DNA of 7,404 nt from an uncultured Erysipelotrichaceae bacterium (GTDB lineage: Bacteria; Bacillota_I; Bacilli_A; RF39; UBA660): contig CACXEZ010000133.1 in NCBI GenBank assembly GCA_902766815.1, positions 1 through 7,404 of the forward strand, in the 5' to 3' direction. The notes beneath the pieces are model-generated. The model made no database searches. It saw only the letters and a list, made by a program, of their open reading frames with translations, and was not told the DNA's origin. Both the position numbers and the translations under genes were made by a program. Positions 1 to 7,057 of this stretch are shown piece by piece; the stretch's first letter is position 1; every line of letters starts with the position of its first letter.

Positions 1-558
1 ATCAATAATTCCATATTCTAAGGCCTCATCGGAGTCCATAAAGTAATCTCTTTCAGTATCTTTTTCTATTTTCTTTATATTTCTTCCTGTATTAGATGCA
101 AGTATCTTATTTAATTTCTTCTTTAATTTTAATATTCTTTCAGCCGCAATCTTTATTTCAGTAGCTTGACCTTGAGCACCTCCTAAAGGCTGGTGAATCA
201 TCACTTCAGCGTTCTCCAAGCAATATCTTTTCCCTTTTTCTCCACTAGATAATAAGAACGCCGCCATAGAAGCCGCCATACCAACACAAATAGTTGACAC
301 TTTACTATTAATAAAATTCATTGTATCATAAATTGCCATTCCCGCCGTAATACTACCACCTGGAGAATTAATATAAATACTAATATCATCATGATTAATC
401 CCATCTAAATATAAAAGCTGTGCCACAATACTATTAGACATAGTATCATCAATCTCTCCACTAAGTATAATAATTCTATCTTTTAAAAGCCTAGAGTATA
501 TATCATAAGCCCTTTCCCCATAATTAGATTTCTCAATAACTGTTGGAATTAAATTCAT
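1..558 (-). CDS. clpP: ATP-dependent Clp protease proteolytic subunit ClpP (partial; C-terminus beyond window edge)
   Basis: ClpP is the serine peptidase that forms a double heptameric chamber and degrades proteins unfolded by the Clp ATPases (ClpX, ClpC) in the cytoplasm. Translating the complement from the ATG at 558 gives 186 residues that run off the window at base 1. Family proteins are about 195 residues, so only roughly ten C-terminal residues are missing. The start [10 protein letters not shown] is typical. The catalytic triad falls at canonical ClpP numbering: Ser97 in GMAASMA, His122 in MIHQP, and Asp171 in ERDYFM. The oxyanion/strand motif INSPGGS is at about 63-69. A Shine-Dalgarno AGGTGA (complement of 564-569) lies 5 nt before the ATG. 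The gene is divergent from the nucleoside kinase gene and shares a compact symmetric promoter region with it. No CtsR-type operator was seen. The identification is secure. Confidence 0.97.
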   Translation of the reverse strand, partial: MNLIPTVIEKSNYGERAYDIYSRLLKDRIIILSGEIDDTMSNSIVAQLLYLDGINHDDISIYINSPGGSITAGMAIYDTMNFINSKVSTICVGMAASMAAFLLSSGEKGKRYCLENAEVMIHQPLGGAQGQATEIKIAAERILKLKKKLNKILASNTGRNIKKIEKDTERDYFMDSDEALEYGIID

Positions 559-591
559 TTATATCACCTATAATTATTTTAGTCTAATCCA

Positions 592-621
592 AGTACAAAT
601 ATACAAAAAATTTTTTGACAA
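592..621 (-). promoter_or_regulatory. Probable sigma-A promoter of clpP
   Basis: On the minus strand a -35 TTGTCA (complement of 616-621, 5 of 6 matches) is followed by an 18-nt spacer and a weak -10 TGTACT (complement of 592-597, 4 of 6). Transcription would start near 585, giving a leader of about 27 nt. The -10 is poor. The call rests mainly on its exact mirror placement relative to the strong plus-strand promoter and on the suitable distance to the clpP start. Confidence 0.45.
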
Positions 622-644
622 AATTAGCATATTTATTGTATAAT
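615..644 (+). promoter_or_regulatory. Consensus sigma-A promoter of the nucleoside kinase gene
   Basis: A perfect -35 TTGACA (615-620) and a perfect -10 TATAAT (639-644) are separated by 18 nt. The predicted start is near 651, about 30 nt before the ATG at 681. A TTG codon lies inside the -35 box and is in frame with the kinase gene. It cannot be the translation start if this promoter is used, because it would be upstream of the transcript. Confidence 0.85.
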
Positions 645-671
645 AAAAATAGACTAAAGATAAAGGGAACT

Positions 672-677
672 GGTGAT
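672..677 (+). promoter_or_regulatory. Ribosome binding site deciding the kinase start at 681
   Basis: GGTGAT lies 3 nt before the ATG at 681 and resembles the AGGTGAT used by the neighbouring clpP. An AAAGGGA at 662-668 could help but is 12 nt away. Together with the upstream promoter this supports 681 as the start, rather than the in-frame TTG at 615. Confidence 0.6.
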
Positions 678-680
678 ACT

Positions 681-2333
681 ATGGATAATATTATAATAAC
701 ATTTGATAACGGAGAAAAAAGAGAGTACAAAAAAGGAATAAAACTTAAAGAAATCATTGAAGACATAAGAAAAAATTATAAATTTGACATCATCAGTGCT
801 AAATTTAAAAATCAAATTATAGGCTATGATGATGCTATTATGAAAAGTGGTACCCTAGAATTATTTGATATTACCACTCCACAAGGAAATAAAATTTATG
901 AAAGAGGACTAATCTTTTTATTTGAAACTTGTACTTTAAGGGTACTAGGAAAAGATACCAAAATAATTATAAGACACCCAATAGACAAAGGAATCTATTG
1001 CGAAATAGATAAGAGAATTACAGAATCAGATGTACAAAAAATCAAAGAATTGATGAAATCAAAAGTAGCAGCAGCACTTCCTTTTGAACAATTAGAAACA
1101 TCTAGAATGGAAGCAATGAACTACTTTAAAAGATTAAAAAGAGAAGACAAAGTAAAAACCTTATCTTATACAATTAATAATTTTGTAAAATTATATAAAT
1201 TCGATGGCGTATATAACTATATTATAGGAGATTTACCAAATGATGCAGGACTATTAAAACAATTTGACTTAACCCTTTTAGAAGGGAAAGGTATTGTACT
1301 GAGATTCCCCTTTACACATACCAACGGTAGAGTATTAAAATATACGAACCATGAAATGTACGTAAATAGTTTAGAAGAATACTCAAAATGGGGAGAATTA
1401 TTAAAAATAGGGAATATTGGTGAATTAAATGAAGCAATTATTAAAAGAGGAGCAGGAGAAGTAATCAATTTAGCAGAAATTCTACAAGATTATAAACTTC
1501 TATCCATCGCAGAAGAAATAGCTTCTCACAAGGATAAATTAAAAGTAATATTATTATCAGGACCTTCTTCTTCAGGGAAAACCACAACCGCAAAAAAATT
1601 GTCCTTATACTTAAAAACATTAGGTGTAAGACCACATCATATTTCATTAGATGATTATTTCCTAGATAGAGATAAAACTCCATTAGATGAAAATGGAAAA
1701 CCAGATTATGAAAGTATTAGATCAATAGATATCAAACTGTTCAACAATCAAATGGAAAAATTATTAAAAGGAGTATCTGTAGTAACTCCAACCTATAACT
1801 TTTTAACCGGAAAAAAAGAGTTTACTAATTCATTAAAACTAGAAGAAAATGATATTCTAATTGTCGAAGGATTACATGCTTTAAATGAAGACATCAGTGC
1901 CGATATTCCTAATAAAAACAAATACAAGATTTATATTAGTCCATTAATTTATTTAAATATAGATGATGATAATCGTATTAGTTTAACAGATATAAGATTA
2001 TTAAGAAGAATGATAAGGGACTATCGAACTAGAGGTCATAGTCCATCGAAAACTCTTAGCTCATGGCAAGACGTACGAAAAGGAGAAGAACAATATGTAT
2101 TTCCTTATCAAGATGATGCTAATGTTATTTTTAACACATTCCTAGTCTATGAATTAGGAGTATTAAAAACTTATGTAGAACCACTATTATATTCCGTATC
2201 ACCTGAAGACCCAGAGTATCATACAGCGATACGCTTACTAGAAATATTAAAATTAGTTCTACCAATTCCAAGTAATGATGTTCCTAAACTATCTATTTTA
2301 AGAGAATTTATAGGAGGAGGCTATTTTGAATAG
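681..2333 (+). CDS. Uridine kinase-family nucleoside kinase with TGS / ThrRS-like N-terminal half
   Basis: This 550-residue protein is a P-loop kinase likely to phosphorylate a nucleoside such as uridine, using ATP or GTP, in pyrimidine salvage. Residues about 1-65 look like a TGS domain (beta-grasp, as in ThrRS and SpoT). Residues about 70-270 resemble the ThrRS/AlaRS second additional domain. Residues 286-550 form the kinase. In the kinase, Walker A is GPSSSGKTT (294-302), the nucleoside-site motif is DDYF (324-327), a VEGLHA strand is at 395-400, and an Arg-rich lid (RRMIRDYRTRG, 442-452) follows. This long fusion is a known type in Firmicutes and Thermotoga and differs from the short ~210-residue Udk. 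The true start is taken as the ATG at 681 because the in-frame TTG at 615 is part of the -35 box. The gene is apparently monocistronic: own promoter before it, terminator-like hairpin after it. Substrate and the role of the N-terminal half are inferred, not shown. Confidence 0.9.
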   Translation: MDNIIITFDNGEKREYKKGIKLKEIIEDIRKNYKFDIISAKFKNQIIGYDDAIMKSGTLELFDITTPQGNKIYERGLIFLFETCTLRVLGKDTKIIIRHPIDKGIYCEIDKRITESDVQKIKELMKSKVAAALPFEQLETSRMEAMNYFKRLKREDKVKTLSYTINNFVKLYKFDGVYNYIIGDLPNDAGLLKQFDLTLLEGKGIVLRFPFTHTNGRVLKYTNHEMYVNSLEEYSKWGELLKIGNIGELNEAIIKRGAGEVINLAEILQDYKLLSIAEEIASHKDKLKVILLSGPSSSGKTTTAKKLSLYLKTLGVRPHHISLDDYFLDRDKTPLDENGKPDYESIRSIDIKLFNNQMEKLLKGVSVVTPTYNFLTGKKEFTNSLKLEENDILIVEGLHALNEDISADIPNKNKYKIYISPLIYLNIDDDNRISLTDIRLLRRMIRDYRTRGHSPSKTLSSWQDVRKGEEQYVFPYQDDANVIFNTFLVYELGVLKTYVEPLLYSVSPEDPEYHTAIRLLEILKLVLPIPSNDVPKLSILREFIGGGYFE

Positions 2334-2345
2334 TGTTCCTCTTTT
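2314..2345 (+). terminator. Probable intrinsic terminator of the kinase gene, overlapping its stop codon
   Basis: A hairpin has an outer stem GAGGA (2314-2318) with TCCTC (2337-2341), a small internal loop, and an inner stem CTATT (2321-2325) with AATAG (2329-2333) closed by TTG. It is followed by TTTT (2342-2345). The stop codon TAG is the last three bases of the inner stem. The T-tract is short, so termination may be partial. Confidence 0.5.
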
Positions 2346-2370
2346 CAATTAATAAAAACTATGATAAAAT
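2342..2370 (+). promoter_or_regulatory. Extended -10 promoter of the HExxH protein gene
   Basis: The -35-like TTTTCA (2342-2347, 4 of 6) is 17 nt from a -10 TAAAAT (2365-2370, 5 of 6), which is preceded by the extended -10 dinucleotide TG at 2362-2363. The start would be near 2377, just before the Shine-Dalgarno AAGGAG (2382-2387). The -35 coincides with the T-tract of the preceding terminator. The same TGN-TAAAAT form occurs in front of eno. Confidence 0.6.
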
Positions 2371-2394
2371 AGTAAAACACGAAGGAGCATTAAC

Positions 2395-3582
2395 ATGAAA
2401 CGAGAAAAATATACATTAAATGACTTAAAAATGATATTCGAAACTATCAAAAAAGAAGAAGAAGATAGTAATAATATAACAATTAAGGGGAATATCTTTA
2501 CAAAAGTAGAATATTACAAATCAGACATACTAAAAAAGAAATTGAAATTAGCCCATCCCTTAACCTCATTAAAATATTTAACAGCGCCACTTCATTTAGG
2601 AGGTTGGTATGACTCAAATGAAAAAGAATTAGTAATATTAATCAACAGAATGTATGAATATATGGATACTATCCCTTCTGATAGTTTTGCCCAAATATTG
2701 ATGATGATTTATCATGAGATAAGACACAGATATCAAGAACAAAAAGATAAAGATTTTAAAATATATTCTAATTTTTTAATAGCCATGGAGAAAGTAATAG
2801 TAAAAAACGATTATACCTATTATAAAATAAATCACGACTATTTTTTATTAGAAATAGATGCAGATCAAAATGCAGTTCAAAAAACAACAAAGTATATAAA
2901 AGAAAATACTAACTTATATGATGAAAGTAAAGATTATATAAATAATTATCTAGAAAATGTAGAAAGAAGACTAGATGTCTATAATCCACAAGAAATTTTT
3001 GAAAGATTTAATAATATTTTGCAAGAAAAAATAAAAAAGAACTCGGAAAAGACTTGTTATTCTCTAGAAGACATTATCATAGAAATATATCCTAATATAG
3101 ATAGTGTAGAATCTCGTAACATGAAAACAATTTTACCTTATATCTATAACGAAGATGGAACCTTCAAATCTATAAAAGAAATATTAAGTATAAAAAAAGA
3201 AATAGACATAAAAATACTATATCTAGTATTAGGTAGTATCCCGTTTATAAAAAGTATAGACTTTAAAACACTAGATAAAACTCAATTACAATACATGGTA
3301 TATATATTAGAAGATTTATATCAACAAGAATATCGAAGATTAGAAAGAATCAATATGATAAAAGAAGAGGAAATAAGTTTATTAGAGTATAAAATATACA
3401 ATGAAAAAGGAATTATTAAGAAATTAGATAATATTACTATTCTTATAAACACATTAATAAATGAATTATCAGATAAAATAGATGATGGTAATAGACAAAC
3501 TTTTTATAACAAAATTCTACCGATACTACTAGATGAAACAATCAAAAATAAAACTAAGAAACAAAAAAAGAAGTCTAAATAA
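2395..3582 (+). CDS. Uncharacterised protein with HExxH...ExxxD zinc-metallopeptidase signature
   Basis: I do not recognise the family of this 395-residue protein. Residues 104-113 (MIYHEIRHRY) contain a clear HExxH motif (His107, Glu108, His111). Forty-two residues on, LLEIDADQNAV (151-161) matches the downstream E-x-x-A-D-x-x-A helix of gluzincin peptidases such as M48 and M78, where Glu153 would be the third zinc ligand and Asp157 the conserved acid. There is no signal peptide or membrane segment, so it should act in the cytoplasm. After about residue 185 the protein is helical and charged, without motifs I know, and ends in a Lys-rich tail (384-395). The start is the ATG at 2395 with AAGGAG 7 nt upstream, behind its own promoter. 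Its 3' end overlaps the convergent membrane-protein gene by 8 bp. A peptidase role is inferred from motif and spacing only; targets are unknown. Confidence 0.75.
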   Translation: MKREKYTLNDLKMIFETIKKEEEDSNNITIKGNIFTKVEYYKSDILKKKLKLAHPLTSLKYLTAPLHLGGWYDSNEKELVILINRMYEYMDTIPSDSFAQILMMIYHEIRHRYQEQKDKDFKIYSNFLIAMEKVIVKNDYTYYKINHDYFLLEIDADQNAVQKTTKYIKENTNLYDESKDYINNYLENVERRLDVYNPQEIFERFNNILQEKIKKNSEKTCYSLEDIIIEIYPNIDSVESRNMKTILPYIYNEDGTFKSIKEILSIKKEIDIKILYLVLGSIPFIKSIDFKTLDKTQLQYMVYILEDLYQQEYRRLERINMIKEEEISLLEYKIYNEKGIIKKLDNITILINTLINELSDKIDDGNRQTFYNKILPILLDETIKNKTKKQKKKSK

Positions 3583-3589
3583 GATTTCC
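3563..3589 (-). terminator. Probable intrinsic terminator of the minus-strand membrane-protein gene
   Basis: On the minus strand GGAAATCT (complement of 3582-3589) can pair with AGACTTCT (complement of 3569-3576) around the loop TATTT, with one A/C mismatch and one G-T pair, followed by TTTTTT (complement of 3563-3568). The stop codon of the membrane-protein gene lies at the loop/stem border. The T-tract is the complement of Lys codons at the end of the convergent plus-strand gene. Confidence 0.5.
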
Positions 3590-4069
3590 TAAAATGCCAT
3601 AAGATACAATACTCATAATAACAGCAGCAAGCAATATTCCTAAACAAATACATAAGAAAGATTTCTTTCTATCAAGACCAAGAAGTACAGCAACCAAAGA
3701 ACCAGTCCAAGCTCCAGTCCCAGGCAAAGGAATACCAACAAACAAAATAAGACCCCAATATCCATATTTATCTATTTGATTTCTCTTTGAGTTGCCTTTT
3801 TTTATGAGCCAATTTACTAATCTTTTAGTAACATTCCATTTACTCATGAAAGACAATATTTTCTCCAAAAACAATAAAACAAAAGGAATTGGTAAAATAT
3901 TGCCAAAAATACAAATAATAACAGCCTTAAGATAGGGAACCTTCAGAAGGGTAGCGGCAACCAGTCCTCCTCGCAATTCCAATATAGGCATAAGAGAAAT
4001 AATGAAAATAACTACCTCTCTATTAACACCAGCAAATATTCCAATAAAAAAATTAACTAAACTTTCCAT
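3575..4069 (-). CDS. Small multi-drug export family membrane protein (COG2426 / PF06695 type)
   Basis: This 164-residue integral membrane protein has the length and motifs of the 'putative small multi-drug export' family, a name that reflects weak evidence, since transport of drugs is not established for most members. Hydrophobic segments lie at about 17-30, 47-70, 104-131 and 137-160. Recognisable family motifs are PILELRGG (28-35) near the first segment and GIPLPGTGAWTG (112-123), which resembles a re-entrant loop of DedA-like proteins. A basic cytoplasmic stretch (82-101) separates the halves. The start at 4069 has only a weak Shine-Dalgarno, but an in-frame stop lies just upstream and a perfect-consensus promoter precedes it, so the start is probably right. 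It is divergent from eno and convergent, with 8-bp overlap, with the HExxH gene. Family assignment is confident; substrate is unknown. Confidence 0.85.
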   Translation of the reverse strand: MESLVNFFIGIFAGVNREVVIFIISLMPILELRGGLVAATLLKVPYLKAVIICIFGNILPIPFVLLFLEKILSFMSKWNVTKRLVNWLIKKGNSKRNQIDKYGYWGLILFVGIPLPGTGAWTGSLVAVLLGLDRKKSFLCICLGILLAAVIMSIVSYGILGNLI

Positions 4070-4095
4070 ATATTCAACTCATTTCTATAATAAAG

Positions 4096-4124
4096 ATTAT
4101 ATATATTTTACAAATATTTGTCAA
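4096..4124 (-). promoter_or_regulatory. Perfect-consensus sigma-A promoter of the membrane-protein gene
   Basis: On the minus strand TTGACA (complement of 4119-4124), a 17-nt spacer and TATAAT (complement of 4096-4101) match the consensus in every base and in spacing. The start would be near 4089, leaving a leader of about 20 nt. A strong promoter is paired here with a weak ribosome binding site. Confidence 0.88.
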
Positions 4125-4140
4125 CTAAGAATAAATTAAA

Positions 4141-4157
4141 GTAATCTTAAAGATTAC
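4141..4157. repeat. 17-bp palindrome between divergent promoters (candidate operator)
   Basis: GTAATCTTAAAGATTAC is an 8-bp perfect inverted repeat around one central base. It lies upstream of both divergent promoters, 16 nt from the -35 of the membrane-protein gene and a few bases from the eno -35 region. There is no T-tract on either side, so it is not a terminator. A dimeric regulator site is possible. An AT-rich palindrome of this size could also arise by chance. Confidence 0.45.
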
Positions 4158-4161
4158 AATA

Positions 4162-4189
4162 ATAACACCATCTAATTTTATGTTAAAAT
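4162..4189 (+). promoter_or_regulatory. Extended -10 promoter of eno
   Basis: A -10 TAAAAT (4184-4189) carries the extended dinucleotide TG at 4181-4182. A weak -35-like ATAACA (4162-4167) is 16 nt upstream. The start would be near 4196, giving a short leader with the Shine-Dalgarno AAAGGATG (4201-4208) 7 nt before the ATG at 4216. Confidence 0.6.
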
Positions 4190-4212
4190 AAAAACATAAG
4201 AAAGGATGATAA

Positions 4213-5443
<1,231 letters not shown>

Positions 5444-5445
<2 letters not shown>

Positions 5446-5474
5446 GTTTACTTGCAACTAGTAAACTTTTTCTT
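5444..5474 (+). terminator. Intrinsic terminator of eno, overlapping its stop codon
   Basis: A perfect 9-bp stem, AAGTTTACT (5444-5452) with AGTAAACTT (5460-5468), encloses the 7-nt loop TGCAACT and is followed by TTTCTT (5469-5474). The last two bases of the eno stop TAA start the stem. This is the clearest terminator in the window. Confidence 0.8.
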
Positions 5475-5487
5475 ATAAAGAAGTATT

Positions 5488-6009
5488 ATGAAAAAAGTTT
5501 ATATTGTCCTAACACATACAGGAACCATTTTATCAAAAGCCATTAGAATAATAAAGAAACACGAATACACCCACGTATCTATCTCTTTAGATGAGTGTCT
5601 AGAACAAATGTATTCCTTTGGACGTATTCGCCCTTATATAGCCTTCATAGGAGGATTTGTACATGAATCCCCACAACATGGAACTTTCAAAAGATTCCCC
5701 AAAACAAAAACAAAGATATTTTATATTGAAGTAACAGATAAACAATATGAAAAAATAAAAAAATTAATCAAACATTTCACAAGAAAAAAGAGATATTACA
5801 GATTCAACACTCTAGGTTTACTTAGTGCTGCTATAAATAAAAAAATAACTAAAGAAAACAAGTTTTATTGTGCTGAATTCATAAAATATATACTAGAAAA
5901 ATCCAAAATAAAAAATAACTTACCAGAAATAGTAACTCCAGAAGATTTCTTACATCTAGAAAACATTAGTCCCATCTATATAGGAACATTAAAAGAGTAC
6001 CCAAACTAG
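5488..6009 (+). CDS. Permuted NlpC/P60-like (YiiX/YebB-type) cysteine hydrolase, uncharacterised
   Basis: This 173-residue protein looks like a circularly permuted papain-fold enzyme of the NlpC/P60 superfamily, in which the catalytic His precedes the Cys. The His motif is YTHVSISLD (27-35, His29) and the Cys motif is FYCAEFIKYIL (126-136, Cys128). Between them are MYSFGR (41-46) and a GGFVHE segment (55-60), typical of a Firmicutes group annotated only as hypothetical or YiiX-like. There is no signal peptide, so a peptidoglycan target is unlikely unless the protein leaves the cell by another route; amide or thioester hydrolysis in the cytoplasm is equally possible. The start is the ATG at 5488, with a weak AAAGAAG site 4 nt upstream and an in-frame stop at 5476-5478. 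It lies 42 nt after eno, past the terminator, and 15 nt before mutY, probably in one transcript with mutY. Confidence 0.75.
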   Translation: MKKVYIVLTHTGTILSKAIRIIKKHEYTHVSISLDECLEQMYSFGRIRPYIAFIGGFVHESPQHGTFKRFPKTKTKIFYIEVTDKQYEKIKKLIKHFTRKKRYYRFNTLGLLSAAINKKITKENKFYCAEFIKYILEKSKIKNNLPEIVTPEDFLHLENISPIYIGTLKEYPN

Positions 6010-6024
6010 AAAGTAGAGATAATT

Positions 6025-7050
6025 ATGAAAGACTATACAGACATTATCGTAACATGGTATCAAGAAAATAAAAGAAACTTACCATGGAGGCAAGATCAAA
6101 ATCCTTATCATGTATGGATATCAGAAATCATGCTACAGCAGACCAGAATAGAAGCTGTCATTGATTACTATAATCGTTTCCTACAAGAAGTACCAACCAT
6201 AAAAGATTTAGCTAATGTTAGTGATGAAAAGTTACTAAAACTATGGGAAGGACTAGGATATTACAATAGAGCCAGAAATCTAAAAAAGGCAGCCATTATC
6301 ATAACAAAATTAGGTTACTTTCCTTATACTTATGAAGAACTAATCAAATTACCAGGAATAGGAGAATATACAGCAAGTGCTATATCCTCTATATGCTATA
6401 ATGAAAGAGAAGTAACCATCGACGGAAACGTCCTAAGAGTGTATGCCAGATTTTACAATGATAAAAGAAATATATTAGAAGAAAAGGTAAAAAAAGATAT
6501 CCACAACAACCTGTTGAAAATTATTCCAAAATCCTCTGGAGACTTTAATCAAGGACTAATGGAAATAGGAGAAACAATTTGTCTACCTAATGGTACCCCT
6601 AAATGTGAATCTTGCCCCCTATACAAAGATTGTAAAGCCAGACTAAATAATACCTATCAATCAATACCAGTAAGAGAGAAAAATACCACCAAAAAGAATG
6701 AATACTATACAGTACTTCTTTTAAAATATAAGGATAAAGTTGTCATAAAGAAACGCGAGCAAGAAACTTTACTCAATAATTTATATACTTTTCCAGACCT
6801 AGAAGGAACCTTATCAGAAAATGATTTAATAGTTTATTTGCAAAATATGAGTATACCTTACCAAAGTATAAAACAAGGACCCGACAATATACATATCTTT
6901 ACCCACAAAAAGTGGAACATGATATCTTACATCATTACCTTAAATAAGAGAATATCTGACTATAACTTTGTCTCCTTAAATGAAATAATATCAAATTATG
7001 CTATACCAACAGCTCATAAAAAGTTTCTAAATTATCTATTAAAAGATTAA
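6025..7050 (+). CDS. mutY: A/G-specific adenine DNA glycosylase MutY
   Basis: MutY removes adenine mispaired with 8-oxoguanine and so prevents G:C to T:A mutations. The 341-residue protein has the full architecture. The catalytic Glu34 is in SEIMLQQT (33-40). The helix-hairpin-helix is LPGIGEYTASA (109-119), followed by the catalytic Asp133 in TIDGNV. The 4Fe-4S ligands are Cys186, Cys194, Cys197 and Cys203, with spacing C-x7-C-x2-C-x5-C; the first gap is one residue longer than in E. coli. The C-terminal NUDIX-like 8-oxoguanine recognition domain starts near 225 and carries FTHKKW (292-297), equivalent to the FSH loop. The length is normal. The start ATG at 6025 has a poor Shine-Dalgarno and lies 15 nt after the upstream gene, so translation may depend on coupling. 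No good terminator follows; only an AT hairpin (7046-7072) without a T-tract is present. Confidence 0.97.
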   Translation: MKDYTDIIVTWYQENKRNLPWRQDQNPYHVWISEIMLQQTRIEAVIDYYNRFLQEVPTIKDLANVSDEKLLKLWEGLGYYNRARNLKKAAIIITKLGYFPYTYEELIKLPGIGEYTASAISSICYNEREVTIDGNVLRVYARFYNDKRNILEEKVKKDIHNNLLKIIPKSSGDFNQGLMEIGETICLPNGTPKCESCPLYKDCKARLNNTYQSIPVREKNTTKKNEYYTVLLLKYKDKVVIKKREQETLLNNLYTFPDLEGTLSENDLIVYLQNMSIPYQSIKQGPDNIHIFTHKKWNMISYIITLNKRISDYNFVSLNEIISNYAIPTAHKKFLNYLLKD

Positions 7051-7057
7051 TATTTGA

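Larger units (their letters stand above)
578..658. repeat. Mirror-symmetric dyad spanning the divergent clpP / kinase promoters
   Basis: A 9-bp inverted repeat, TTTAGTCTA (578-586) and TAGACTAAA (650-658), is centred on base 618. A second inner palindrome, TTTTGACAAAA (613-623), has the same centre. The two -35 boxes overlap within the inner palindrome. Both -10 boxes, and both AGACTAAA sequences at the predicted transcript starts, are at equal distances from the axis. The arms could be operator half-sites or initial-transcribed sequence. Confidence 0.7.

Noticed and set aside
585..625. Possible CtsR heat-shock operator upstream of clpP (TTTTGTCAAAAAA on the minus strand)
   Set aside because: CtsR sites need two tandem GGTCAAA-like heptads separated by 3 nt. 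Only one GTCAAA-like unit is present, and it is explained by the overlapping -35 boxes.
1217..1683. Open frames on the minus strand within the kinase gene, and one within eno (5096-5284)
   Set aside because: They lie opposite strongly conserved coding sequence and have no recognisable protein features or ribosome binding sites; they are shadows of the real genes.
2314..2352. GGAGGAGG followed by TTG at 2326, as the start of an 8-codon leader peptide
   Set aside because: The G-rich stretch encodes the conserved-looking GGG of the kinase C-terminus and forms the terminator stem. The ORF is too short to support.
5452..5479. Promoter for the NlpC/P60 gene: TTGCAA (5452-5457), 16-nt spacer, TATAAA (5474-5479)
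   Set aside because: The -35 is in the eno terminator loop and the transcript would begin at or next to the ATG at 5488, giving a leaderless message. Possible, but too weak to list as a feature.
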